Assembly: GCF_030247195.1 (NCBI RefSeq)
Contig: NC_080672.1
Coordinates: 394,895,037-394,959,036, forward strand
Direction of reading: 5' to 3'
From: Topomyia yanbarensis
Lineage: Eukaryota; Arthropoda; Insecta; Diptera; Culicidae
Length of the DNA: 64,000 nt
Shown: positions 1 to 11,395 of the stretch, one piece after another
How positions within the stretch are numbered: the first letter of the stretch is position 1
Layout: each line of letters opens with the position of its first letter
The notes under the pieces: generated by a model
Told to the model about the DNA's origin: nothing
The model's database searches: none
What the model saw: only the letters and a program-made list of their open reading frames with translations
Position numbers and translations under genes: made by a program

Positions 1-435
1 CTGTATCTTAGGGCTTATATTTTATTACGTTACTAAACAAAATAAACGTAACAATTTACATAACTGGTGGATCCGTGGGAACCTTGGTCTGTTTATTCAA
101 AAGTACCTGGCTAATCGGAGATTCCGTGTCGGAGTCGGCGGCAGCTGCTCAGAGTTATTTATGGAAGAAAACGGGGTTCCACAAGGATCGGCATCACCAG
201 AAACAAAATAAAACAGCAGACTGTCGTGAAAGCCGTGAAAAAATGGGCAATTTCAGTTTGTTTCTGGTTATCCGCCAGTAAATGCGTGATCACCCACTAG
301 CTGACATTCACCCCAACATTCCCGACAGCTCAAAAGAGATTGCGAAAGCCGAAAAAGACTCCTGCGGACGATCTGCCCCAGGCACCCGAAGTACCACTCT
401 TAATATAAGCCAGGCCTTAGTTCTTAGTCGTTTGT

Positions 436-1443
436 TTGGAAATAATCTGTCGATATTTGGAAGGATTAGTGAGTGTCCTTGGTCCACTATACAACAGCAC
501 GGTACGACTCGCATCTAGTCTTCTACCTAGTACACCCGCGGAAAGTGCCTGCTTGGAAGCTGGCATCCTTTCCTGTTGCTTGGCGGTAGCAGTGGTCACC
601 TTGAGGCGTGCTATTGGTTTTCTCGAGAGGACATCCGGCGATGACTGCACGTTTCATGACATAGCTAACAAAATTCACGAAGAATACCCTCGATCACCCC
701 TACCGCAGTTAGCCCGTTTGCACAGACTAGGATCACGTAAGCGAAATACCAGAACACCAAATGTCAACACAAGCCTTGCACAATCAGTTGGAGCATGGGC
801 GTACTGTCATTTCGCTCTAGCCAGCTTTCATCATTTCGTCGAGGAGAAGTTTTACAACCACGAGAAGCAGTTTACGGACGGGTTCAAATCGAACCAAGGA
901 GTTGGGGTGGGAGTGAGCGGTATCGGAGCAGGTCTTACCTTAACCCCACAGTGTTCCGTCTTTTCCGCTGAAACCGCAGCTATTGTCCTAGCATTGACGA
1001 GAAAACCCGAAGACATACCCATAGTTATTTTTACAGATTCTCTGTCCGTAATCTCCACTATAACTTCAGGAGATTCATCGCATCCTTATGTCCAGGCTAT
1101 CGAAGGTTTGTGTGACCCTCTTACAACCATCTACTGGGTTCTCGGACACTGAGGAATTCCCGGGAACGAAGATGCGGACCACTTAGCCTCTCCAGGATGT
1201 CGTGTGCGGAGACTGATCAACAAGGAAATCCCAGCCGCTGACATTATCAACGAATTCCGAAAACAAGTGGAGAACAACTTCGTATCGCACTGGAGAAGTA
1301 GTCAAGGCCACCTCCAGAAGATTAAAAGCAGACATCGATCGACTCGATCAAAAGATCTTGTCCCGTATCCGAGTTGGTCACACAAGACTTACCCATGCCC
1401 ACACTATAACTCGTACCGACCCCCCGCATTGCGAAACCTGTAG
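436..1443 (+). pseudogene. LINE ORF2 fragment: RNase H domain
   Basis: The frame starting at 436 encodes SAETAAIVLAL, FTDSLSVISTI and VLGH-stop-GIPGNEDADHLAS. These are the E, D and H...D motifs of a LINE RNase H domain. The stop at 1150-1152 is TGA where GHRGIPGNE is usual, consistent with a CGA to TGA transition. The same frame continues to about 1350 (RRLINKEIPAADIINEFRKQ), then the reading moves to another frame. The part before about 550 is divergent RT connection sequence. Confidence 0.75.
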
Positions 1444-1603
1444 GACTCGGTTAACGGTGGAGCATATACTCATCAACTGCAGGAAGTTGCACGATCTACG
1501 CAAACAACACCAACTGCCACTTTCCACTCTAGAAATGGTCTCCAACGATCCGGTGCGGGAGATGCGCTTATTGGTTTTCCTAAAAGACGCCGGGATCTAT
1601 TAG
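1350..1603 (+). pseudogene. LINE ORF2 C-terminal domain with zinc-knuckle-like CX2C...HX4C
   Basis: After a frameshift near 1350 the sequence reads LSRIRVGHTRLTHAH, then CETCRTRLTVEHILINC. This CX2C plus HX4C signature is typical of the C terminus of I-superfamily LINE ORF2. The frame ends in DAGIY where the first base triplet of the inserted MITE supplies a TAG stop. The pre-insertion sequence would have continued a few codons further (from 1758). Confidence 0.75.
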
Positions 1604-1749
1604 AGCACTCTAGCTAGAGTGCGGCCAAGACGCGTTTGACGTATCCAAACGAGCAGAAATCTGACGTATTTCTATTGTGAATACGTCAAATTTCATGCTC
1701 GTTTGGATACGTCATGGCCTCTTGGCCACACTCTAACTAGAGTGCTCTA
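1601..1749. mobile_element. 149-bp foldback MITE with 8-bp target-site duplication (hAT-like)
   Basis: The left end TAGAGCACTCTAGCTAGAGT and the reverse complement of the right end agree at almost every position. Similarity continues through GGCCAAGA and the GACGTATCCAAACGAGCA block, so nearly the whole element is a hairpin. It is flanked by GGATCTAT at 1593-1600 and again at 1750-1757. An 8-bp TSD fits a hAT- or P-type transposase acting in trans. It interrupts the LINE coding end. Confidence 0.9.
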
Positions 1750-1950
1750 GGATCTATGGGTCCATTTAGAAAAAAATCACCGCGAGGCAATGTTCAGTGG
1801 ACCATACCGCCTTACCCTCAATTGAATCATCAATCTACTCCGTATTACGCGAACGCCTCTCGTAATCCGAACAGGAGTAACGGAGGTTCAACTCGGACCT
1901 TGAAGAGCAGAACCGTCATTATCATAGGAGTCATCAAGGCACCATAATAG

Positions 1951-4085
1951 TAAAAAGGAATTCCTGTTCATTCGATGCTCAACTATCCATGGAAAAAACT
2001 ATAACTACTAAACTCTGTCAAATGAAATGTACAACCTTTTGTTCTATCTTTTAGGCGAATGATCCTTTGAGTTAAAGCCAATAAAACAAACAACAGCCTT
2101 GTTCTGCGCAACGTGTGACGTGAGATTACTTAACTCATCTCACTCTACGTGACTTTTCTCATCCGATTTCGAGAGTCGACTAGGGTGGTGTGAGACTCCC
2201 CATTACCGATAAATGGGCCTCTCACGTCACCCGAAGTGACTCTTCGGAATTGGGTATGAAAAGAAGAGTATCGTAGAATGAGATGAAATTAGTCCTCCCA
2301 CGTTTTACACCGCGCAGAATAAGGTCGAAAAATTCTTCCATTAAGTTTGTTATATGATCGATAACGATCGATCGAGCTCTGGTTGTACATTTTTCCGCAA
2401 TACACATATTGAAACAAGTGCCTAGAAGTATCTAACCAAAACGTGCAATTTTTATTTTCTTGTTTTTGGTACAATTAAATACATAGTCCATAGGTTGTCG
2501 GGGGGAAGGGGAGGAGTTGCTTCTCTAATCTTCCGGTCATCACATCACATGCTTTGGTATTCTTAGTATGTATAACAAACATGAAGATGTGACATAAGGC
2601 GCCAAGAGCGCAAAATCCGGTCAATCCTATTTTTCAATGGATTGTCTGCTCCAAATATAACACCAGGGGACCATTCATAAATGATATCGAATATTGACAA
2701 TAGGAGAAGAGCGTCACGTAACGAGATAAAAACTAAACCTGAATTGAATGAATGGCCTCCAAACAAAGAATATTCCATAACGAATATCACGTAACATCTG
2801 CGACAGAGCATTGGGATCAAGGTCAAGTTCCCCCTAGGTCGTGCAAAACTGAGAAGCAACATCAATTTAGGCACAGATAGCAGACGTCAATTTATTTTAA
2901 TTTTTTGTCTTTTCATTTGTTTCTATTGCTACAATATGGCTTTAGGTTAGGCTTTGCAGGTTCTCATCTTGACAGAGTCTAGATGGGCGGATGAACGTCT
3001 GCCAGGGGGTGGGCTGAGAAATGCCAATGACACTGTACGAGATGGCGCTGGGCCTGTGGCCTTCGACTGGCATGGTCCATTCTTATTGATTCGGAAGTCT
3101 TCTTGGCTGGTTGGTAGATATGTGCTCCTACTTGCAAGTTGATCAATTCGCTTGGGTGGGGGACATGTGGATCCTACTAGTTGTCGACTCTTTTGATCAT
3201 GAGTATGAGGCTAGTTCAGGAAAGGAGTGCAGGACTGGCACCTAAGAGATATTCAGGACTTGTTCTTATGATTATTAAACTCGACCAAGCACTCCGGCTC
3301 TCAGAAATGATAAGCAACCCTTTCGGGTCGGTGTGGTCTATTCGAGTCGAACCAGGCGGAAATTCGGTTCGAGCAAACTTTATGTGGATAAATATTGCTT
3401 ACGCTTTTATTGGCAGAGATTCTTTTTGCGAAATCCTAAAATACCTTCACTGGTATAGCTACTCAGGATAATAATAGAAAAATTAAGGGTTTGCCTGGTC
3501 CATAATGTAATGAATATGTATATTGACTAGAACAGGGATAATCGAGTTATAAGATAGAGAAGAAACAGCACAGTTGTAGGAAAAGTATTCGCGAGTAAGA
3601 ACTAATACTTGTAGAATGTTTACCGTTTCAATTAATAGTCGATTGATCCGCTTCGGACCTAGGAGACAAAAGGGAGATTAGGAAGAGACAGAAGCGGATT
3701 CAATGCGAAATTTGCCAATATGACGTTGACCCCAAGGCGATGGTAGGATGATCTTCCATAGGATGACAGACTAGATAACACGACGTTACACGCTCGAAAC
3801 ATGCGCCAAATAGTTTGTATGTATGTATGAATGTAAGCCCGTATGTATGCCTGTATGCATGGATGTGTATAGGACCAATGCATCCCTGAGCAACATGGAA
3901 GGACACCTCTGAGCCGCCAAAACGCTCATGGGAAGCCGGGTGCGCGGTCGTAGGTGTGACCATAAAGCACTGCACACACTGTCAAGTGCAACGGATAGAC
4001 GGTAGGTGTACAGTTAATGCACATAGGTTGCAGAAATAGGTTGTTGAGGCAGCCCGATTGCACACTGATAAATAACAATAACAAC
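1951..4085. other. Unassigned intergenic region
   Basis: No convincing coding region: open frames are short and lack recognisable motifs. It holds a short purine-rich G tract at 2499-2515, a GTATGTATG-type microsatellite at 3817-3870, and the left member (2473-2498) of a 26-bp direct repeat whose other copy is at the PAL 3' end. Confidence 0.5.
2473..2498. repeat. 26-bp direct repeat, copy 1
   Basis: Identical to 4086-4111 except for one base (ACATAGTCC versus ACATTGTCC). The second copy sits at the expected cleavage site of PAL. Confidence 0.8.
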
Positions 4086-4111
4086 AATTAAATACATTGT
4101 CCATAGGTTGT
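4086..4111. repeat. 26-bp direct repeat, copy 2 (PAL 3' end)
   Basis: Matches 2473-2498 at 25 of 26 positions. It lies 16-46 bases past the AATAAA of PAL on the transcribed strand. Confidence 0.8.
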
Positions 4112-4126
4112 GTTTCTGGAACAAAA

Positions 4127-4132
4127 TTTATT
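4127..4132 (-). promoter_or_regulatory. PAL polyadenylation signal AATAAA
   Basis: TTTATT on the plus strand reads AATAAA on the PAL strand, about 80 bases past the stop codon at 4214-4216. Cleavage would be expected around 4100-4115, which is where a 26-bp sequence shared with 2473-2498 lies. Confidence 0.6.
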
Positions 4133-4213
4133 CAAGATAGTATTAATCACAGTGCAGGTTATCATTGTGCAGTTCGACAACATCACTATCACTTATCAGT
4201 AAAGCACGCGTAC

Positions 4214-5838
4214 TCAGGCAGAGCCTTCCAGTTCCTCCGAGCGATTCAAATTTCGTAGTGAAATATTTTCCACGGGCGTCGAAAACCGTTGTCGTCTGCC
4301 AGAGGCATGCGAGCTCGGGCAAATCGTACGCCACACGCAGAATATCAGACAGCTCGTTGTTAACAAACTACCCACAATAGACACGATCATCAAGGTACTG
4401 GCATAGGGGCTTTCCGTGCTTAACACCGGATCAATCGAGACGGGAAGCGTTTCACTGCGCAAAGATTGCGATCGTTCCGTAGGTTGCGGCTCTGGTTGTA
4501 CTAGGGTTTTCCGTTTAAATTTGTGAACTTTGGCCGGGGATAACTCGGCTACGTACATTTGACTCCCGTCGAAACTGACAGCCAGATCGTGAGGGTTACT
4601 GAATGCCCTTTGTGCATTGGTGGGAAAAAATCGACCGGCGATTTGATTTGTTGTCATCGACAGGATGAAGCCGCTGACCGGTTGCTTATCGCTAGTATAC
4701 TGCGGACCGTTGATAATGTAAAATACACCACCATTCAGGGGGGCATACTTGACACTGAAAATTCGGCTTCCGATTTGTGGATGACTGTACATGGAATGAA
4801 ATGTCCCGTCCTGGGCGTTGAAGCATTGTACTCGGCCTTGCTCGCGATCTGCTACACACAGAATATCCTTATCGGTCGCGTAAGTCAATGCATGGGGAAT
4901 GGCGAAGAAGTTTTCCGGAACAGGACCCGCCGGTAGCATAAATGTTCTTGTTACGACAAAAGAATTTTTTCCCCAGCTAAGTATTAAGTTGCCATCAGAC
5001 GAAAATTTCATTATTCGACCATTACAGTAACCGTCAGCGACGAAGAAATCCCCGTTGCTCAAAACAGCAACCGATGTTGGTTTGCAGAAGCTGTGGATGT
5101 CACTACCCGGTTGGAAGCGACGACCGATGGTTAGTAGCGGTTCCGTCGTGGAAATAGCCGGATCGAATTTGAATACCTGATGCATAGCAACGTCCGTCAG
5201 CCAATAGCTATTGTTCCGATCGATGGTAAGTCCATGTGGCATGTAGAAACTGAAACATAATTGATCATTTCAGATGCTGTACAGCAATAGTAAAATTCAC
5301 TTTAACTCACTAATTAGCACCCCATTCGCTAACAAGTGATCCAGTTTGGTTGCTGACAATTAACAATGTCGACTCGGCGATCGGTCCACTGCTGACCGGT
5401 AGGTATCGATTCTGGGGATCGAAAGAAAGTGCATCCCAGACGTGGGATCCCCGGTGGAAGATCACTATATTTCCATAGGAATCGAAAGCTACCGCTGACA
5501 CCGAACCAAGGGTGCGATTAATTGGAGACCAATCCGGCGCATATTCAAAGTCTGAAGACAGAAAATAATTAAACATCGATGAGTGAATGCATTTGGCGTG
5601 AAAAAAAGGAATAACGGATCAATTACCGTAGTCACTGTTCCGGAGATGAGTCTTGTTTGTGTCGATGCCGGCTGCCGTTCCAGTTTGTACCTGATGAGGA
5701 AGAAAGACGTACAGAAGCGTGACTTCCATTAGGTGCATTAAAACAGAGACCTACCTGTTGTTCACTTCTGCCACCAAAAATCACGCATGTCAGCAGCAAA
5801 ACAATATTCAATATGCCAGACCTCCACCGTGTAAACAT
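4214..5838 (-). CDS. PAL: Peptidyl-alpha-hydroxyglycine alpha-amidating lyase (PAL), membrane-anchored, 4 exons
   Basis: PAL cleaves peptidyl-alpha-hydroxyglycine to the amidated peptide plus glyoxylate, the last step of neuropeptide amidation in the secretory pathway. In insects it is encoded separately from PHM. Exons (minus strand): 5838-5755, 5690-5627, 5551-5311 and 5249-4214. Every junction is GT-AG and the phases agree, giving 474 aa. Residues about 9-24 form a hydrophobic signal peptide ending near GGRSEQQ. The six-bladed NHL-type lyase domain spans about 50-375. The three zinc histidines of the family sit in PHGLT (H135), PHALT (H249) and PHDLA (H350). Arg83 (IFHRG), Tyr204 (DGYCN) and Arg265 (ADREQ) match known active-site residues. 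Cysteine pairs 185/205 and 261/272 match the conserved disulfides. A hydrophobic segment at about 413-437 is followed by a short basic tail, so the product is probably a type I membrane protein. The domain call is firm; which fly paralogue (Pal1 or Pal2) it matches is not settled. Confidence 0.93.
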
Positions 5839-6529
5839 TTCTTCATTAGCATACTACGCCACGTTCTACTCTGCTCTATATTAGAAAAAAAGCTCTTAAA
5901 GACACATTCGAGAAGCTCACGGTCACGAAATATCGATATCGATACATGAATTCTCAATTTTTTTAAATCAATCAGCTGAGACAATAACGAAAGAGTTACC
6001 TGCCTACCTACCTACCTACTAAAGAACACAAAGCACCGTTAGCTTATCATCGCGGTTGCAACAGGCAGAGTGTTGTGATGTGACCGAACGCGTCACCTTT
6101 CCGTTTGTCGCGAGCCGTACGATCGTGCTCCTCGAGGCACACTGACTACTTCGGTTCAGCATAGCAATCTACAATGAATGACTGAATGAATGAATGAATG
6201 AAGGTGAGAACTGAGAATAATTTAGCGTAGTGTAGATGTATTGGTATAGGCGTATGAGTCAGAACTGGTAAGGGTTTTTGCAAAGTACAGTGCAGGTTGA
6301 GATTCAGTCCCTAATTCGTAATTGTTGTACTCCAATGGTGAAATACCGACTACATTAGCCTAAACATTAGTGTTACGCACGATGAGGCGACAAGAAAAAT
6401 CCAATTTTGTCAATCCTCAATACTCGTTTTAGATTATAAAAATTCCTAGGAGATAAGTAGATGTAAGCTGTAGATTTAAGATTGTAAACAAATTGTGCTT
6501 ATGCTTATGTGGTTTTTGTTTGAGGCGAA
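5839..6529. other. Upstream region of PAL, unassigned
   Basis: Contains a CTAC microsatellite (6001-6019) and a GAAT microsatellite (about 6172-6201). It presumably includes the PAL promoter and 5' UTR, but I see no clear TATA box or initiator. Confidence 0.4.
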
Positions 6530-6610
6530 ACTGAGTCAGTTCCTAACCCCAACTGCTGTCAAAATGTATGAACTGACAGCGGTTGGGGTTAGAACCTGAC
6601 TCAGCTTCAG
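6525..6610. repeat. Imperfect hairpin, possible MITE remnant
   Basis: CTGAGTCAG..TTCCTAACCCC..AACTGCTGTCA is followed after about 12 bases by TGACAGCGGTTGGGGTTAGAACCTGACTCAG, its near reverse complement. Arms are about 30 bp. No target-site duplication was recognised. Confidence 0.6.
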
Positions 6611-6969
6611 GTTCAAGCGAAATCGCCATTAGTATGTCTTATTGTCGTGCAACGCTCCGTACTGTAGCCTCTACATGCGTTGCAGCTGTTAAAGTCCATA
6701 GAATCTAGTAGTAGATATGGTTAGGTTAGATGACTATGGCGACTGTTATAATAACTCACATAATATAGTTGCTCTCCGAAGCGTTAGTACACAGCGCAAT
6801 GCGGAGTTTAAAGCTCTATTATTTCTGAGCCAGCGAAATATTTTGCTTAGACCATTAAATTCTCTGAGCTCTTACCCTAAATTATGCACGTGCTGATTAT
6901 ATACAACAACCAGCTACCTGTCCATACTATTGTTCTTCAATACTATGCATTTAGCAATTATTTCAGTTC

Positions 6970-7012
6970 AGGTTAAGATCAGAGGCGACGCGTGGTTCCA
7001 CCGTCAACCTGT
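6970..7012 (+). repeat. Fragment resembling the BEL 3'-LTR region, opposite orientation
   Basis: GGTTAAGATCAGAGGCGACGCG...GTCAACCTGTTCA closely resembles the reverse complement of 8475-8517 (TTAACCAGAGGCGACGCG...TTCAACCTGTTCA). The two are about 1.5 kb apart and inverted. Confidence 0.5.
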
Positions 7013-8339
7013 TCAATATTTTACAAAGGCCCTGAAAACGTCACAATCATCTCTAATTCGACTCCATGAGACGTTTTTAGATCAGCTGATTATTTCTCGT
7101 TTATATCTTCTGACGGTACTCGAGTGGGCTCGACAAAATCATCGATTCCATCCAATATCTATCGAATAGGACCAATGAAAGATGTTCGGGTTTTTCTGCA
7201 CGTGAGAGCTGAGCAAAACAAATTTGTTGTCAAAACCCACCGATAATTGTCAAACAAACGTCTGGTAGAATGGTTAAAAGAGCAAAAAGTACACTAAGAG
7301 ACTATATTCGTAAATCTGCTTCGAATATGTTTCGTGCAGAAAACTTTCGTAAAATATACGAATTTTTCGTACATATGATGAATCATTCGTATTTATACTG
7401 AAACGTTATTTTCATCACAAGTTTTTCGTAAAAATAGATTAGATGCTTCCCATTCGTGAACTAATTAAAAGCACGGCGACTTGATGAACGATTTTTTTCG
7501 TAATTTTAAATATTTAGTGTAAATTGCAAGAAATTCAAAGTAGAAAACGAAACTACGATGAATTTCGTGATAACTTATATCATGGTATGATATGAATTAT
7601 CTTGGAATGTAGAATCTTTTGTTCCACACACCAAGAAATAATCGTCTTCCTGTATAAGAAAGATTGAAATATTTGTCAACCGGTTAAAAGTCATTTCTCG
7701 ATTCTTTCAAATGGGGTAGAAATTTAAATGTTCTTCACGCAATTCATTGAATCCAGAAAAAATATGTTTCTCGTAAAATATCGTAGGCATGAGATATTTA
7801 ACATAAACCCGTTCAGTTTTACAATAGAACACAAGATCATTCGATTAATTCCTGGTTTGAGTTTATGTCCATTTTACACTCTCGGTAGATAAGTTTTCAA
7901 CATGTAAATGCAAAGAGCCCACAGTTCTTTGAAGCAAAAGTAGACGGTTCATTATTATCGTTGGACCAACGAAATACATACCTAAAACCAATATACCCCA
8001 AGTGCAGCAACATTTCTTCAGGCTACCAAAGAAAGGGTTCAACCGACTGTTATGAACGTACGACAACATGTACTCAAAAATTATAAATTGCTCTCGTTTG
8101 CACACAACACACCCATATGGACATCGCACCAATGCACCCTGGTTCAATATTTGTCTTGAACCGGTGCAAAAGGAAAATAAGTATAAAAAGCCGTCGCAGT
8201 CACCCATGACATTCACGCTGTTGTTCCAGCCGTTGCTCATGCAGCTGCTCAAAGCATGCGGTGAGAGTACGAGATGCGTGCATTCTTGTGGTTGAACCGG
8301 TCATGAGAAGGCAGAGTTTTTTTTTGAAATGTACTCGCT
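7013..8339. other. Unassigned region with clustered TTCGTA motifs
   Basis: From about 7310 to 7780 the hexamer TTCGTA or close variants recurs roughly ten times, including the palindrome-like TACGAATTTTTCGTA. A TATAAAA box occurs at 8180-8187 but no gene can be followed from it. Open frames here, including a 129-codon minus-strand frame at 7863-8252, show no recognisable domain. Confidence 0.4.
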
Positions 8340-8774
8340 TGGTATGCTAAGTTGGTTTATCGTTCGGATCAAATTGTCGAACTTCAAGGTTTGAAGATTA
8401 TTAATTTCATTTAAATTAATTTGTGTGCTGCTGCTGATAATGTTCGGGTCGTCAGGTTTTGCTTACCAGTTCAATGAACAGGTTGAACGTACCGACGCGT
8501 CGCCTCTGGTTAAGATATAGTTTTAATTAATATTACAATTAGTTTAAATATTTTCTCATCTAGATATTTTAGTTAGATTTAACATTCAAGATATTCGATA
8601 GGAAACCATAGATTTTAGGTATTTAATAGAATATACGATGGGACGCCTCGCTATCACTTCGCAAGTTATCAATCAATCTCTCCTCTTTTTCTTCTCCGTG
8701 ACTTGCACTCGTTCGATATAAGCTAGCTGAAGATCCCTCGGCAAGTACACGCCCAGTATGCTATCGGTGTCACT

Positions 8775-10104
8775 CTATGGACGGGACAGGTGGGGATTGT
8801 CGGTCGGTGTAGCGTAATCAACACTCCCCCCGTAATTCTTTAGCGACGCATTACTAGGAACGCCTACATCGAGCACTGCGAGCTTCACTGTTGGTCTCTC
8901 GTGAATTTCGCCACTAACAGTTTGCTCCGTTGCAGATCGTACCTGCCCATCCGTGGCAACATTCGCTGCTATGACTCTTCCCTTTGGCCGATTACAATGT
9001 CGTTTACTTCGATGGGGTTCGTTGCCAAGAACCATTTGGATCTTCTGGTGATCATCGGAAGGTAATCCCGAAGCCATTGTTTTCAGAAACCTTTGGCAAG
9101 GATTTGAGAGAAGTCGTAGTTGTTTTTCAAGGCACGAGAGATGTCGTCGTTCAACCTCTCCAATTGGAGGAGAAAATGGTTAGGGGTTAGCACTGGAGAG
9201 AGGTCGCCATCAACAAGGGTATTTGTCAACGGTCGAGAGTTGACGATGTTCTCCACCTCGTCTAGCGCGTTCTCGAGTACCTCGGCGGATACTACCCTTG
9301 ACGCTATGACCTTACTAAAGTTCTGCTTCACGGTCCTGATCAAGCGCTCCCACGCACCTCCCATATGTGGAGACGTGGTGTTTTAAACCTTTCCTCGGTG
9401 TGCCTTTATGTGAACTCGGTCACTAATTTGTCTTGGTCTATGTTCCGAATCGCCTCTTCGAGTACCTTTTTAGCGCCTTGAAAATTGGTGCCTCTATCCC
9501 TGTATATTACCGAAGGTTGAAGATATTACTCAGAGCCATAATACACGAGTCCGTCGGTAGTGAGTATGCGACCTGTAAATGGATGGCTCTAGTAGTGAGA
9601 AAAGTAGCTAGAACCCCCCATAATTTCTCAATGCGACGACCGATTGACGATGTCATCGGCCCGAAATAATCCACACCTGTGGGTAAATGGACGAGTATAG
9701 GCACCTTGCCGCGCTTCTGGTAGGTCAGACATCACTGGAGGACAGGGTGTTGCGCTGACATTATTGCACTACTGACATTCCTTGTGTACTCTCCTGTAGA
9801 CAACCTTCAATTTTGGGATATAGAAGCGCTGATGTAGTTCATTTACTACAGTTTCGTGGCATTGGTGATGGAACTGCCGATAAAAGTATGCTACAACGAG
9901 TTTTGTTGAGATGTGTTCGTGGGGAAGTATTACTGATAGGTTGGAAGCATCTACATCGATGCACTTGCACCCTCCTGTTCGGCCTTGAACTCGAAGCATA
10001 TTTTGATTGTCCAGAGTAGGGCAGACACTGTAGATTGATCTGCTCCTTGATATTCGCTTCTTGGGCAAAGCAATACAGTCGATTGTCACGGTAAAGATAG
10101 ACAC
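8775..10104 (-). pseudogene. BEL/Pao integrase remnant
   Basis: Successive minus-strand frames give a zinc-binding segment (FHHQCHETVVNELHQRFYIP, then KECQ), the core (GVDYFGPM; LTTRAIHLQ; TDSCIMAL), the MGGAWERLIRTVKQN block and NSRPLT...VLTPNHFLL, and finally a C-terminal region (GRVIAANVATDGQVRSATEQ). These are in BEL/Pao order but lie in several frames with stops. The first part joins GVYLYRDNRLYCFAQE at the right-hand TIR-element boundary. Confidence 0.85.
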
Positions 10105-10514
10105 CCCAACAAACATTAGGAGCTGAACTATAAGACTACGTGTTGATTTAAAGCAGATTAAAGGTTATGTAAGCTGAATAAAACTTTCGCTGAACTATTT
10201 AAACATTAACAGTTTATTCAGCCTATTTAAAATCCAGTATTCGCCAGTTCCAACTAGGCTGAACTATACTGCTAATAAATGTAATAGCGACAATATTAAA
10301 GCTTTTATTCAACCATCTTAATTAGACTGAATTGCGAGTTGAATAAACGATGCTGTTACCAATAGTATTACCTTTAATCATTAAGCTGCATTACATGTCT
10401 TCAAGAGGTTGTTTCTACCTTTACATTTGCCGTTATACCACCTTTGACTTTTAGCTGAATTATGTGTTTAACAAAAGTAATTGTAACTACTACAAAAATT
10501 GGCGCGATTAACAA

Positions 10515-10572
10515 ATCATGAGGAATGGCAACCGACCTGGGTTCGAGTCCCAATACACACACAATTTTTTTT
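10515..10572 (+). repeat. tRNA-like B-box segment (possible SINE remnant)
   Basis: GGGTTCGAGTCCC followed by a CA run and a T tract resembles a Pol III internal promoter B box and terminator. There is no matching A box or cloverleaf, so it is not called a tRNA. Confidence 0.35.
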
Positions 10573-11284
10573 TACTATTAAGTGAAGGATATTTTTATTA
10601 TTTCGGTATATTCCAATTGAGATGTTTTTCATATATTACAGTTAAGGAGCAATAGTTCAATAAATGAATAAAGAAATAAAGAAAGTTTATTTAGTTTTTT
10701 TTATATCTACTGAGTTTTCACCACGGGAAATACACGATTTACAGTTTTTTAATGTACAAGCTTACCAAATCACACGCGCCCTCGTTTATGTAAATTTACC
10801 TTTTAATTCGAAACGGTCTGTTTACCTGTGAAACATGAATATTCTCATATTGAACACAAGAGAAACTTTTTGTTCCAACGTTGCTATAAATTTTAAACAC
10901 CAGCATTGTTACCATGATTTTTTTCTATCCATCGACTTGCAAACAAAGGTACAATGAAATGATTATTTACGCTGGCGAACTTAATTGATATAAATAAATA
11001 AACTATTGAATTCGAACAGCGACTTCCGCTTACCAAAAAAAATCACAATGGAAAGAAAATCATTTGGCAGGAAGTGGTAAATGAATTGAGGAGATTGTCA
11101 TCTTAGAATTATAAATGACTTCAATCCATCATTCAGTTACCACCACTTTCATATAACACCCATTTTTACTTATCTAAATGTTTTGTGACAACTATAAATC
11201 CTCACCTTGGAAACAAAAACGACTATAATCATCATTTTTGAAATAAATAAATTATCTAATTTAAAATTCCCGAATATTCTAAAA

Positions 11285-11395
11285 ATTATTAAATAAAAAA
11301 AAAATTGAAATAAAAAAAATATCGTAGGTTGGGATTCGAACCCAAGCCAACTAGGTTCACTCAAATCTATGGAAGGCTACTGTAGCCTTTGTACA
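11285..11395 (-). repeat. tRNA-like B-box segment followed by T tract (possible SINE head)
   Basis: On the minus strand GGCTTGGGTTCGAATCCCAA is followed closely by a run of Ts. It is opposite in direction to the segment at 10515-10572, so the two converge. Confidence 0.4.

Larger units (their letters stand above)
1..1950 (+). mobile_element. 3' part of an RNase H-bearing LINE (I superfamily), interrupted by a MITE
   Basis: The left edge of the window cuts this element. Near 165-200 the plus strand encodes MEENGVPQGSASP, the RT motif before the catalytic loop. RNase H and a C-terminal cysteine-rich domain follow. The coding frame carries frameshifts and a nonsense codon, so the copy is dead. 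After the MITE at 1601-1749 the LINE resumes with a stop codon and a 3' tail up to about 1950, where homology can no longer be judged by eye. No poly-A tail or right target-site duplication is evident. Confidence 0.75.

Noticed and set aside
7863..8252. 129-codon minus-strand open frame
   Set aside because: No domain, no sensible start context and no supporting splice signals; Cys/Leu composition varies along it as in random sequence.
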